DNA of 18,485 nt from Sphingomonadales bacterium UBA7471 (GTDB taxonomy: Bacteria; Pseudomonadota; Alphaproteobacteria; Sphingomonadales; Sphingomonadaceae): contig DLOZ01000034.1 of the NCBI GenBank assembly GCA_002479765.1, forward strand, positions 44,852 to 63,336, in the 5' to 3' direction. The notes beneath the pieces are model-generated. The model was not told where the DNA came from, made no database searches, and worked only from the letters and a program-made list of their open reading frames with translations. A program made the translations under genes and the position numbers. Shown here piece by piece: positions 1-7,036 of this stretch. How positions within the stretch are numbered: the stretch's first letter is position 1; each line of letters starts with the position of its first letter.

Positions 1-50
1 GCGGCTTTTGATGCCGCCATTCGCAGGTTCGATCCCTGCCGCCCCAGCCA
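1..50 (+). tRNA. tRNA-Gln (anticodon UUG), 5' end cut by window edge
   Basis: The window opens inside a tRNA. The anticodon stem gcggc/gccgc encloses the loop ttttgat, whose middle triplet TTG reads the glutamine codon CAA. A 5-nt variable region, a T arm with stem gcagg/cctgc and loop ttcgatc, the 3' acceptor strand cgcccca, discriminator G and an encoded CCA follow, totalling exactly 50 nt. About 26 nt of acceptor and D arm lie upstream of the window. Bacterial tRNA-Gln commonly has this acceptor and discriminator, which agrees with the anticodon. Confidence 0.93.
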
Positions 51-111
51 TTTTCTTCAATCTGCGCTAAAGTCTTCCTCAATCCGCGCCAGCTTTGCAC
101 CCATCATCAAA

Positions 112-156
112 TGTAAAACATTGTAAATGTTTTGGGCCTATGTCTGGTAACATAAT
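112..156 (+). promoter_or_regulatory. Candidate promoter/operator of the response regulator gene
   Basis: Two copies of TGTAAA start 10 bp apart (112 and 122). The same stretch holds a perfect inverted repeat, aaaacatt-gta-aatgtttt (115-133). A possible -10 element CATAAT lies at 151-156, and no good -35 hexamer sits at the right distance. OmpR-family regulators bind direct repeats with 10-11 bp spacing that often stand in for a -35 box, so autoregulation by the gene at 222 is a reasonable inference. The rest of 51-221 shows no gene. Confidence 0.35.
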
Positions 157-221
157 GTTTATCGGCGTATTTATCTCACGAGCGCCGGTGTTCGGCAATT
201 TGCTGAGGGGCGGACCAAAAT

Positions 222-917
222 ATGCGGGTAGTAATTGCAGACGATGAGCCAGAAGTGGTTCATCATCTGAAAACAATCGTCGAAGAACTTGGCCATGCTG
301 CGGTTGGATATACCGATGGGCACGCCCTTATGCGGACCTTGGTCAGCGACCCATTTGATTTGCTGATGCTCGATTGGAACATGCCCGGCAAAGACGGTCT
401 CGAGATTCTGAAATGGATGCAAGAGACGCTGCCTGAGCAACCACCGGTCATGATGATCACCAACCGGTCTGCGAAAAAAGACATTACCGAGGCACTTTAT
501 GCCGGAGCCGCTGATTATATCAGTAAACCAGAAGACCGCGCGGTTATCGCCGCGCGCATCAGTGCGATATTACGCTGCGGTGCGATTGGTGGCGCTTTTG
601 ATACCGAAGCGACATATGGCAAATATCGCTTAAACCGGATTGAACAGACGGTCCTGGTGAACGGGCAGATCATTGCGCTCACGGCCAAAGAGTTTGAATT
701 GGCCGACTTTTTCTTCCGCCATGTCGACCGCACATTGTCGCGCAATCATCTTATGGAGGCGATCTGGCGGACGACCGCGGCCTTGGCCACGCGTACGTTG
801 GACATGCATATCTCGCGCGTGCGTGCAAAGCTGCACCTGCAGCCTGAAAACGGTTTTCGCATTTCAACGGTCTTCGGGTACGGCTACCGCCTAGAAACCA
901 TCGCCAATACGCGTTAG
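222..917 (+). CDS. OmpR/PhoB-family two-component response regulator
   Basis: A 231-residue protein with an N-terminal receiver domain (about 1-120) and a C-terminal winged-helix DNA-binding domain (about 130-227). The receiver has the full phosphorylation set: acidic pair D7/D8, phospho-acceptor D51 (LMLDWNMPG), T80 and K102 (the K before P103). The effector domain has the family pattern of LTAKEFELA, the recognition-helix stretch with TRTLDMHISRVRAKL, and the wing GYGYRL. It is therefore probably a cytoplasmic transcription factor activated by phosphorylation. No histidine kinase is adjacent: upstream is a tRNA and downstream is a convergent biosynthetic gene, so it is an orphan regulator in this window. 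The sequence gaggggcgg lies upstream of the ATG, giving a purine-rich site at about 205-210. The regulon cannot be predicted from sequence alone. Confidence 0.9.
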   Translation: MRVVIADDEPEVVHHLKTIVEELGHAAVGYTDGHALMRTLVSDPFDLLMLDWNMPGKDGLEILKWMQETLPEQPPVMMITNRSAKKDITEALYAGAADYISKPEDRAVIAARISAILRCGAIGGAFDTEATYGKYRLNRIEQTVLVNGQIIALTAKEFELADFFFRHVDRTLSRNHLMEAIWRTTAALATRTLDMHISRVRAKLHLQPENGFRISTVFGYGYRLETIANTR

Positions 918-976
918 TTTTGGGCAAACATCTAGCGCACAGCCAGATATACCAACCCGCAGTCGCTTAACGACGC

Positions 977-2350
977 TTATGCGGCTTTCTTCGCGCGCTC
1001 GGTCATTTCCTGATTAAGCATTTCTGCCAACAGGAATGCGAGCTCCAGCGATTGCGCGGCATTCAACCGTGGGTCGCAATGCGTATGGTACCGGTCGGCC
1101 AGACCTTCGTCCGTCACGGCAACTGCACCACCGGTGCATTCGGTGACATTCTGGCCTGTCATCTCAATATGGATGCCGCCGCCAAAGCTGCCTTCTGCAC
1201 GGTGCACGGCAAAGAAGCCGCGGACTTCGGCCAAAATACGTTCGAACGGACGCGTTTTATATCCGCTGGCGGATTTGACGACATTGCCATGCATCGGATC
1301 GCATGACCAGATAACAGGATGCCCCTCACGCTGCACGGCGCGCACCAACGTGGGCAATCCGCTCTCAACCTTGTCATAACCATAACGCGAAATCAGCGTG
1401 ATCCGGCCCGCTTCGCGCGACGGGTTCAACCCATCCAACATGCGCAACAGCGCGTCGGGCTCAAGGCTTGGTCCGCATTTGATACCGATTGGGTTCCCGA
1501 TGCCGCGTAAAAATTCGACATGCGCCGAACCGTCAAAGCGGGTGCGGTCGCCGATCCACAAGAAGTGCGCCGACGTATCGTACCAATCGCCGGTCAGGCT
1601 GTCCTGACGGGTCATTGCCTGCTCATAAGGCAACAACAATGCCTCGTGGCTGGTGTAAAAGCTTGTGCCCTTAATCTGCGGGACAGTCTCTGGCGTAATG
1701 CCGCAAGCTTCCATGAAAGCCAGCGCCTCGCTAATGCGGTCAGCGGTTTCTTTATATTTCTGCGCCCATGGGGAACGACCCATATAATCATGCGTCCAGG
1801 CATTGACCTGTTGCAGATTGGCGTAACCACCATTGGAAAACGCACGCAACAGGTTCAGCGTTGATGCCGCCTGGCTATATGCACGGATCATCCGTGCCGG
1901 GTCAGGCTCGCGGCCTTCGGCAACAAATTCAATGTCGTTGATAATATCGCCGAAATAACTGGGCAGTTCGACGCCATTGATCGTTTCGGTCGGGGTTGAT
2001 CGTGGCTTGGCAAATTGGCCAGCCATCCGGCCCAATTTCACAACAGGCAATTTGCCCGCAAAGGTCAGCACCACCGCCATTTGGAGAATGACGCGAAATG
2101 TATCGCGGATATTATTGGGATGAAATTCGGCAAAGCTTTCGGCGCAATCGCCGCCTTGCAACAGAAACGCCTTTCCGTCGGCGACCTTGGCGAGATCCGC
2201 GGTGAGATTGCGCGCCTCGCCTGCAAAAACTAGCGGCGGATAGTTGCGCAACGTCTCTTCGGTTGCGGCAAGCGCTGCTGCATCCTTATATTCAGGCATG
2301 TGAATGCCCGTCGCGCTTCTCCAGCTATCCGGCGTCCAAGGTGTCGCCAT
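977..2350 (-). CDS. aroG: Class II 3-deoxy-7-phosphoheptulonate (DAHP) synthase
   Basis: Condenses phosphoenolpyruvate with erythrose 4-phosphate to DAHP, the first step of the shikimate pathway to aromatic amino acids. The 457-residue protein has the plant/mycobacterial class II signatures: LLQGGDCAESF (metal ligand C69), KLGRMAGQFAKPRS, KCGPSLEP, WSCDPMHGN (H354), HIEMTGQNVTEC (E396) and THCDPRLN (D426). These correspond to the Cys, His, Glu and Asp metal ligands known in the Mycobacterium tuberculosis enzyme. Length is normal for the family. An ATG at 2374 would add eight residues, but the ATG at 2350 has a GGAG 8 nt upstream and begins MATPWTPDSW, which suits the family better. The gene converges on the response regulator and diverges from petA. 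The symbol follows mycobacterial usage; other bacteria use other aro symbols for class II enzymes. Confidence 0.95.
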   Translation of the reverse strand: MATPWTPDSWRSATGIHMPEYKDAAALAATEETLRNYPPLVFAGEARNLTADLAKVADGKAFLLQGGDCAESFAEFHPNNIRDTFRVILQMAVVLTFAGKLPVVKLGRMAGQFAKPRSTPTETINGVELPSYFGDIINDIEFVAEGREPDPARMIRAYSQAASTLNLLRAFSNGGYANLQQVNAWTHDYMGRSPWAQKYKETADRISEALAFMEACGITPETVPQIKGTSFYTSHEALLLPYEQAMTRQDSLTGDWYDTSAHFLWIGDRTRFDGSAHVEFLRGIGNPIGIKCGPSLEPDALLRMLDGLNPSREAGRITLISRYGYDKVESGLPTLVRAVQREGHPVIWSCDPMHGNVVKSASGYKTRPFERILAEVRGFFAVHRAEGSFGGGIHIEMTGQNVTECTGGAVAVTDEGLADRYHTHCDPRLNAAQSLELAFLLAEMLNQEMTERAKKAA

Positions 2351-2358
2351 GCGATCTA

Positions 2359-2362
2359 CTCC
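2359..2362 (-). promoter_or_regulatory. Ribosome binding site fixing the DAHP synthase start
   Basis: On the minus strand GGAG lies 8 nt before the ATG at 2350. The upstream in-frame ATG at 2374 has only a distant AAAGGG. This is why the shorter protein is preferred. Confidence 0.6.
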
Positions 2363-2498
2363 AACAATATTCATTCAAAAGACGCGCCCTTTAGGCTTAA
2401 TATGTTGCGAGAAGCAAGCATTAGCGGCGAATTTACGCTGGTTTTGCAAAATGCAATCGGCATGGCGCGCTTTGCTATGCGCACTGCCAAATTCCCTG

Positions 2499-2528
2499 TT
2501 GGCAAAAAGGGCTAAAGGCGTCTATCAG
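2499..2528 (+). promoter_or_regulatory. Possible petABC promoter
   Basis: TTGGCA (2499-2504) is followed after 17-18 nt by CTATCA/TATCAG (2522-2528), a passable -35/-10 pair in the divergent gap between the DAHP synthase gene and petA. It would give an untranslated leader of roughly 100 nt. The same gap also holds a TTTTGCAAAA palindrome (2442-2451) and a small hairpin, ttgcgg/ccgcaa (2599-2618), just before the petA ribosome binding site. The match is weak and no experiment is visible here. Confidence 0.3.
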
Positions 2529-2635
2529 GCCCGCTGAATCGACCCAATTGTAAGGCGAATGGCTTTTCAGCTTGGGAAGAGACGGGATTTCGACGCTATT
2601 GCGGTTTCACCGCCGCAACGCAAAAAGGGCAGATT

Positions 2636-3292
2636 ATGTCGACAGTCAAAAAGACAAAAAGCACGGCGAAAAAGCCGGCAGTAAAAAAGGCGGCAGTAAA
2701 AAAGGCGGCGGCAGCTCCAGTAGCAGCGCAAGTTACCGCTAGTGACAATGGTCATCACGGCGCAGAAGGTTCGGGCGTTCGTCGCCGCGACTTCATTCAC
2801 ATCGCCGCCGTCAGCTTCGCGGGCGTAGGCGCCGCAGCGGTTGCCATGCCATTGGTATCGCAGATGAGCGCAAGCGCGGACGTGCTGGCACTCGCCTCCA
2901 TCGAGGTGGATGTTGCCGCTATCCAGCCAGGTCAGGCCATTAAGACCAGCTGGCGCAAACAGCCGGTGTTCATCCGCAACCTGACGCCTGCCGAAATCGA
3001 AGAAGCCAACAAGGTTGATGTTGGTTCGCTGCGCGATCCACAAACCCTTGCCGATCGCACCAAGCCAGGCAAAGAAAATTGGCTAATCACGCTTGGCGTA
3101 TGCACCCATTTGGGTTGCGTACCACTTGGTGCCGCAGCAGGTGAAGTTAAGGGCGAATATGGCGGCTATTTCTGCCCATGCCATGGTTCGCATTATGACA
3201 CCGCCGCACGTATCCGGAAGGGTCCAGCTCCGCTGAACCTTGCTGTTCCGGAGTTCGCATTCATTTCTGACACAGTCGTCAAAATCGGTTGA
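2636..3292 (+). CDS. petA: Ubiquinol-cytochrome c reductase iron-sulfur (Rieske) subunit
   Basis: Rieske 2Fe-2S subunit of the bc1 complex (complex III); it carries electrons from quinol at the Qo site to cytochrome c1. The 218-residue protein has a twin-arginine-type anchor (RRRDF, about residues 49-53, then a hydrophobic segment to about 76) and a periplasmic cluster domain. The cluster motifs are C156-T-H158-L-G-C161 and C180-P-C182-H183: C156/H158 and C180/H183 bind the cluster and C161-C182 form the usual disulfide. Residues 4-32 are a lysine/alanine-rich extension before the twin arginines, longer than the short leader usual in bacterial Rieske proteins. AAGGG lies 7-8 nt before the ATG, and no later ATG would keep the twin-arginine anchor, so the extension is probably translated. 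It is the first gene of petABC, 14 nt before petB. Confidence 0.96.
   Translation: MSTVKKTKSTAKKPAVKKAAVKKAAAAPVAAQVTASDNGHHGAEGSGVRRRDFIHIAAVSFAGVGAAAVAMPLVSQMSASADVLALASIEVDVAAIQPGQAIKTSWRKQPVFIRNLTPAEIEEANKVDVGSLRDPQTLADRTKPGKENWLITLGVCTHLGCVPLGAAAGEVKGEYGGYFCPCHGSHYDTAARIRKGPAPLNLAVPEFAFISDTVVKIG
2678..2707 (+). repeat. Perfect 15-bp tandem duplication inside petA
   Basis: The unit gcagtaaaaaaggcg occurs twice back to back (2678-2692 and 2693-2707). It adds five residues (A-V-K-K-A) per copy to the basic N-terminal extension of the Rieske protein. Because the unit is a multiple of three, gain or loss keeps the frame; each copy also contains a run of six A. Confidence 0.9.
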
Positions 3293-3306
3293 GGAGCTAA
3301 AACGCG

Positions 3307-4599
3307 ATGAGCTTCCCTTGGGCACAAGAATATAAACCGCAGGGTACAGTGAGCAAATGGGTCGACGAACGTCTTCCTTTGCCACGCCTTGTATATAACG
3401 CGGTTGGCGCCGGATATCCGGTACCTCGCAACCTCAATTACTTCTGGAACTTCGGCGTCCTTGCGGGCGTTGCTTTGGTAATCCAGATTGTGACCGGCAT
3501 CGTGTTGGCCATGCATTATTATGCAAGTGTCGATGGCGCGTTTAACAGCGTTGAACATATCATGCGCGATGTGAACTCGGGCTGGTTTGTGCGCTATGCG
3601 CATATGAACGGCGCAAGCTTCTTCTTCATCGTGGTCTATATCCATATCTTCCGCGGTCTTTTCTACGGTTCATATAAAGCACCGCGCGAAATGATCTGGT
3701 TGCTGGGCGTCACCATCTTCTTGTTGATGATGGCGACTGCGTTCATGGGCTATGTGCTTCCATGGGGCCAAATGAGCTTCTGGGGTGCGCAGGTTATTAC
3801 GGGCTTCTTCTCCGCCATTCCATTGGTGGGTGAACCGCTGCGTCAGCTGCTCTTGGGCGGTTTTGCGCCAGACCAAGCAGCATTGAACCGTTTCTTCTCG
3901 CTGCACTATTTGCTGCCATTCGTCATTGCCGGTGTCATCATCCTGCACATTTGGGCATTGCACATTCCGGGGTCGTCAAACCCAACGGGCGTGAGCGTAA
4001 AGAGTGAGCAAGACACAGTTCCATTCCACCCATATTACACCGCAAAAGACGGCTTCGGCTTGGGGATCTTCTTGATCTTCTTCGTGGCGGTCACTTTCTT
4101 TGCGCCAAATATGCTTGGCCACCCGGACAATTACATTCCGGCGAACCCGCTTTCGACGCCAGCGCACATCGTGCCTGAATGGTATTTCTTGCCCTTCTAC
4201 GCAATTTTGAAGGCGTTCACGGTTGACTTCGGCATTCCGTTCACCGGCATCATCCTCATCCCTGCAAAGTTGATGGGCGTGCTGGCGATGTTCGGTTCGA
4301 TCTTGCTATTGTTCTTCCTGCCTTGGCTGGACACCTCGCCAGTGCGTTCGGGCCATTATCGTCCATTGTTCCGCAAATTCTTCTGGTATGGCCTGATCCC
4401 ATGTATCGTCATCCTGACCTATTGCGGTGGCAAACCTCCATATACCCAGTGGGTTGTACTCAGCCAAATTGCGGCAGCGTATTATTTCGCCCACTTCTTG
4501 ATCATCTTGCCGATCGTTTCGCGCATTGAACGGCCGCTTCCGCTGCCAAATTCAATCACCGAAGCTGTCACCGGCAAACCGCTTCCAGCGGCTGCGTAA
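3307..4599 (+). CDS. petB: Cytochrome b subunit of the bc1 complex
   Basis: Membrane core of complex III, carrying the low- and high-potential b hemes and the two quinone sites. The 430-residue protein has the expected multi-helix profile. Heme ligands are visible as two pairs each 14 residues apart: H99/H113 (AHMNGASFFF and YIHIFRG) and H200/H214 (SLHYLLPF and ILHIWALH). The Qo-site PEWY motif is at 290-293, and YGSYKAPRE and the LPWGQMSFWG segment after helix C are also typical. The length fits a full bacterial cytochrome b with eight helices, not the split b6/subunit IV form. GAGGAG precedes the ATG and the gene starts 14 nt after petA, so the two are co-transcribed. Confidence 0.97.
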   Translation: MSFPWAQEYKPQGTVSKWVDERLPLPRLVYNAVGAGYPVPRNLNYFWNFGVLAGVALVIQIVTGIVLAMHYYASVDGAFNSVEHIMRDVNSGWFVRYAHMNGASFFFIVVYIHIFRGLFYGSYKAPREMIWLLGVTIFLLMMATAFMGYVLPWGQMSFWGAQVITGFFSAIPLVGEPLRQLLLGGFAPDQAALNRFFSLHYLLPFVIAGVIILHIWALHIPGSSNPTGVSVKSEQDTVPFHPYYTAKDGFGLGIFLIFFVAVTFFAPNMLGHPDNYIPANPLSTPAHIVPEWYFLPFYAILKAFTVDFGIPFTGIILIPAKLMGVLAMFGSILLLFFLPWLDTSPVRSGHYRPLFRKFFWYGLIPCIVILTYCGGKPPYTQWVVLSQIAAAYYFAHFLIILPIVSRIERPLPLPNSITEAVTGKPLPAAA

Positions 4600-4617
4600 A
4601 ACAGGGAAAGCATAATC

Positions 4618-5481
4618 ATGGTTCGTTTAATTGCTTTTTTGGTAGGCCTGTTTTTCAGCGGCATGCTGTTGCTTGGCCTTGGGGACACCGTAATCACTGC
4701 CATCAAGGAACCTGCCGTTCCTTCGGTTGAGGCGGAATTCCACGAAGAGCCTTTGCCCGTCACATTTGCCCATGACGGTCCGTTGGGCAAATATGACCGC
4801 GGTCAGTTACAACGTGGCTTGAAGGTCTATTCCGAAGTCTGCGCCGCTTGCCACAGCTTGAAGTTGGTCGCGTTCCGCGATTTCGCGGCACTGGGTTACA
4901 GCGAAGAACAGGTCAAAGCGCTTGCAAAGGCATGGAAGACCGAAGTTCCAAGCATCAACCCCGAAACGGGTGAGCCTGCGACACGTCCGGCTATTCCTGC
5001 GGACAAAATTCCTTCGCCATTTGCGAACGAAGTTGCAGCACGTGCGGCCAACAACAACGCGCTTCCGCCAGATCTTTCGCTGATCACAAAGGCACGTGAA
5101 GGCGGCCCTGCTTATGTGTATTCATTGCTGCTCGGCTATCGTGACCAAGCGGGTTACAAGAACGAAGACGGCAAAGAACTGCTGAAGGAATTCCCTGAAG
5201 CGGCGACGCCTGCCGGTCTGCACTTCAACCCATGGTTTGCGAACCTGAACATCGCAATGGCGGCACCGATCGTTTCCGATGACCAGGTTACCTATGACGA
5301 TGGTACGAAGGCCACTAAGGCGCAGATGGCGGAAGACGTCTCTGCGTTCCTGACCTGGGCTGCAGAACCAAAGATGGAAAACCGTAAAAGCGCCGGTTGG
5401 GCAGCCCTTGGCTTCCTCTTGGTCTTCACAGTGCTTGCTTGGATGTCCTACAAAACGATCTGGGCAGACAAGAAGCATTGA
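4618..5481 (+). CDS. petC: Cytochrome c1 subunit of the bc1 complex
   Basis: Membrane-anchored c-type cytochrome that takes electrons from the Rieske centre and passes them to soluble or membrane cytochrome c. The 287-residue protein has an N-terminal hydrophobic segment (about 4-22, probably a Sec signal), the covalent heme site C75-A-A-C78-H79, and the probable axial methionine M214 in NIAMAAPIV. A C-terminal membrane anchor (about 259-277) ends in a short basic tail ADKKH. It starts 18 nt after petB and is followed 23 nt later by a strong terminator, so it is the last gene of petABC. Nothing unusual is seen. Confidence 0.96.
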   Translation: MVRLIAFLVGLFFSGMLLLGLGDTVITAIKEPAVPSVEAEFHEEPLPVTFAHDGPLGKYDRGQLQRGLKVYSEVCAACHSLKLVAFRDFAALGYSEEQVKALAKAWKTEVPSINPETGEPATRPAIPADKIPSPFANEVAARAANNNALPPDLSLITKAREGGPAYVYSLLLGYRDQAGYKNEDGKELLKEFPEAATPAGLHFNPWFANLNIAMAAPIVSDDQVTYDDGTKATKAQMAEDVSAFLTWAAEPKMENRKSAGWAALGFLLVFTVLAWMSYKTIWADKKH

Positions 5482-5504
5482 TAAAAAAACAGCATAGTTT
5501 TTGG

Positions 5505-5533
5505 AAAGGGCCGCTTTTGCGGCCCTTTCTTTT
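5505..5533 (+). terminator. Rho-independent terminator of petABC
   Basis: A perfect 10-bp stem, aaagggccgc (5505-5514) with gcggcccttt (5519-5528), encloses a TTTT loop and is followed by ctttt. It sits 23 nt after the petC stop codon. Confidence 0.92.
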
Positions 5534-5545
5534 GCAATCTGGGCG

Positions 5546-5574
5546 TTGACGCTAGGGCCGTATAATGGCAATAG
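5546..5574 (+). promoter_or_regulatory. Possible promoter of tRNA-Gly
   Basis: TTGACG at 5546-5551 makes a good -35. A 17-nt spacer leads to CAATAG (5569-5574), a weak -10. A closer TATAAT (5561-5566) lies only 9 nt from TTGACG, so it would need a different -35. Either way a promoter just upstream of the tRNA at 5603 is likely because the petABC terminator lies in between. Confidence 0.4.
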
Positions 5575-5602
5575 CGGCGCTCAAGACGGCCCATGGCCAG
5601 TC

Positions 5603-5676
5603 GCGGGTATAGCATAGTGGTAATGCACTAGCCTTCCAAGCTAGCTAGAGGGGTTCGATTCCCCTTACCCGCTCCA
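5603..5676 (+). tRNA. tRNA-Gly (anticodon UCC)
   Basis: A complete 74-nt cloverleaf can be drawn. The acceptor gcgggta pairs with tacccgc, the D arm contains agtggtaa, and the anticodon stem ctagc/gctag has loop cttccaa with anticodon TCC at 5635-5637, reading GGA. The variable region is 4 nt, the T arm is agggg-ttcgatt-cccct, the discriminator is T and CCA is encoded at 5674-5676. Confidence 0.96.
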
Positions 5677-5800
5677 ACTTTCCGCAGCCTCAAATCATCC
5701 TATACTGCTACAGTTTGCGACAAAGCATGCTTCGTCTCGACAAACCGTTGCGGAATATTCAGATTATATGCGTTATAACTGCAGTCCCGCGAACGATCAT

Positions 5801-5806
5801 AAGGAG
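5801..5806 (+). promoter_or_regulatory. Ribosome binding site fixing the EF-hand protein start
   Basis: AAGGAG lies 8 nt before the ATG at 5815 but only 2 nt before the ATG at 5809. The second ATG is therefore the better start, and it opens directly with the MKK of a signal peptide. Confidence 0.65.
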
Positions 5807-5814
5807 CGATGAGG

Positions 5815-6390
5815 ATGAAGAAACTTTCAATTTATGCGGGCCTGATGGCCTTTTCGGCAATGTCAGCTTCAGCAATATATGCTGCCCCCACTGGAAGGGT
5901 AGACCAAGACGGCGACCGCGTTGTCACCAAAGCCGAAGCCATGGCTGCCGCCGATGCTGTTTTTACGAAGATGGACGCCAATGCGGATGGCACGCTGAAT
6001 GACAGCGACAAGGCCGCGATGCTGGCTAAGCGCTTTGCCGCAATCGATACCGACAAAAACGGCGCGATCAGCCAAGCGGAATTCATGGCTGCATATGAAA
6101 TGCTCAGCGAGCGTCGGATGAGCCGACGCGAAAAGCGCATGGAGCATCGCAAGATGGGCAAGCGTTATGCGCGCGAAGGTGGCCGTGACGGACGCATGGA
6201 TATAATGGCGCGTGCGGACAGCAACGGTGACAAGGCCATATCGGGGCCAGAATTCCGTGCAGCCGCTGAAGCCCGCTTCGCCAAAGCCGATACCAATAAA
6301 GATGGCCGCATCACCCCCGACGAGCGCAGGGCCGGTCGAAAGGGTCGCTGGAACGGACCAATGGCCCCTGCCCAGCCCAACGGCGGCTAA
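5815..6390 (+). CDS. Secreted EF-hand calcium-binding domain protein
   Basis: A 191-residue protein with a Sec-type signal peptide (MKK, a hydrophobic core to about residue 20, cleavage probably near AYAA-P around residue 24). Five EF-hand-like loops follow: D30-E41, D54-D65, D78-E89, D135-E146 and D159-E170. Loops 3 and 5 are canonical, with acidic residues at positions 1, 3 and 12 and glycine at 6. Loops 1 and 4 lack the position-6 glycine, and loop 2 ends in aspartate. Between loops 3 and 4 is a strongly basic stretch rich in R, K and M (about 98-128), probably helical. The protein is likely periplasmic, binding calcium or another divalent ion. Such small EF-hand proteins are common in sphingomonads but their role is mostly unknown. 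It appears to be a single-gene unit between tRNA-Gly and trmL. Confidence 0.82.
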   Translation: MKKLSIYAGLMAFSAMSASAIYAAPTGRVDQDGDRVVTKAEAMAAADAVFTKMDANADGTLNDSDKAAMLAKRFAAIDTDKNGAISQAEFMAAYEMLSERRMSRREKRMEHRKMGKRYAREGGRDGRMDIMARADSNGDKAISGPEFRAAAEARFAKADTNKDGRITPDERRAGRKGRWNGPMAPAQPNGG

Positions 6391-6401
6391 CGGACTTTTC
6401 T

Positions 6402-6433
6402 GGCGCGGTCTTCTTTCCCTTTCGGACCGCGCC
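6402..6433 (+). terminator. Hairpin after the EF-hand gene, possible terminator
   Basis: A perfect 9-bp stem, ggcgcggtc (6402-6410) with gaccgcgcc (6425-6433), surrounds a 14-nt loop and begins 12 nt after the stop codon. No T tract follows, so it may only stabilise the 3' end. The remaining gap to 6574 shows no gene. Confidence 0.4.
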
Positions 6434-6574
6434 GAAGGTGGCCTCCGCGCGACAATGTCGTTTAAGCTAAAAAGCTTCCGGCGCCGCATGTGCAAGTTTA
6501 GCCCGTGGGTGCGGTTGCCATAGGGGCCCGATACGGTCTAATCGTCACGCATTGGTTTCCATCGGAGAGTTTCC

Positions 6575-7036
6575 ATGCGCATCGCGCTCTATCAGCCGGA
6601 CATGGCCGGCAATGTCGGGGCGGTATTACGCACAACCGCATGCTTTTGCGTCCAATGCGATATCATTGAACCTTGCGGTTTCCCCTTTTCCGAACGTGCC
6701 TTGAGGCGTGCCGGTATGGATTATGTCGCCCATGCAAAGATTCAGCGCCACACCGACTGGTCGGCGTTTCTTGAAACATTGAACGGCGCGCGCTTGGTGC
6801 TGATGTCGAGCAAGGCATCAACTGCCCTGCCCGCCTTCGCCTTTCGGCCAGATGATGTCATCCTGATGGGGTCGGAAAGCAAAGGCGCACCGCCCGAAGT
6901 GCACGCGCGCGCCGACGAACGTGTATATATTCCCATGGGCGCTGGATTTCGGTCCTTGAACATTTCGGTGTCGGCTGGCATCGCATTGGCAGAAGGTCTG
7001 CGGCAGACCCAGCAATTTCCGGAAGGTGCAGTATGA
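6575..7036 (+). CDS. trmL: tRNA (cytidine(34)-2'-O)-methyltransferase TrmL
   Basis: SPOUT-fold methyltransferase that uses S-adenosylmethionine to 2'-O-methylate the wobble nucleotide of tRNA-Leu isoacceptors. The 153-residue length matches E. coli TrmL. Family motifs are present in order: PDMAGNVGAVLRT (8-20), IIEPCGFPFSERALRRAGMDY (30-50), the knot motif LMGSESKG (97-104), and IPMGAGFRSLNISVSAGIAL (119-138), which corresponds to the IPM...R-S-x-N-L-S motif of TrmL. GGAGAG lies 5 nt before the ATG. Its last four bases (ATGA) are the start of hemF, so the two are translationally coupled. The family call is strong; the exact tRNA substrate is inferred. Confidence 0.93.
   Translation: MRIALYQPDMAGNVGAVLRTTACFCVQCDIIEPCGFPFSERALRRAGMDYVAHAKIQRHTDWSAFLETLNGARLVLMSSKASTALPAFAFRPDDVILMGSESKGAPPEVHARADERVYIPMGAGFRSLNISVSAGIALAEGLRQTQQFPEGAV

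Noticed and set aside
1..221. tRNA 3' end as an integration site for a mobile element
   Set aside because: No integrase, direct repeat of the tRNA end or foreign-looking genes follow; the next genes are ordinary chromosomal ones.
5750..5800. Possible general-stress (EcfG-type) promoter, GGAAT...CGTT, before the EF-hand gene
   Set aside because: The spacing is about 14 nt rather than the usual 16-17, and the -35 lacks the final C, so the match is too poor.
5869..6495. 208-codon open frame on the minus strand opposite the EF-hand gene
   Set aside because: The plus frame has a signal peptide, a good ribosome binding site and repeated EF-hand loops; the minus frame has none of these.
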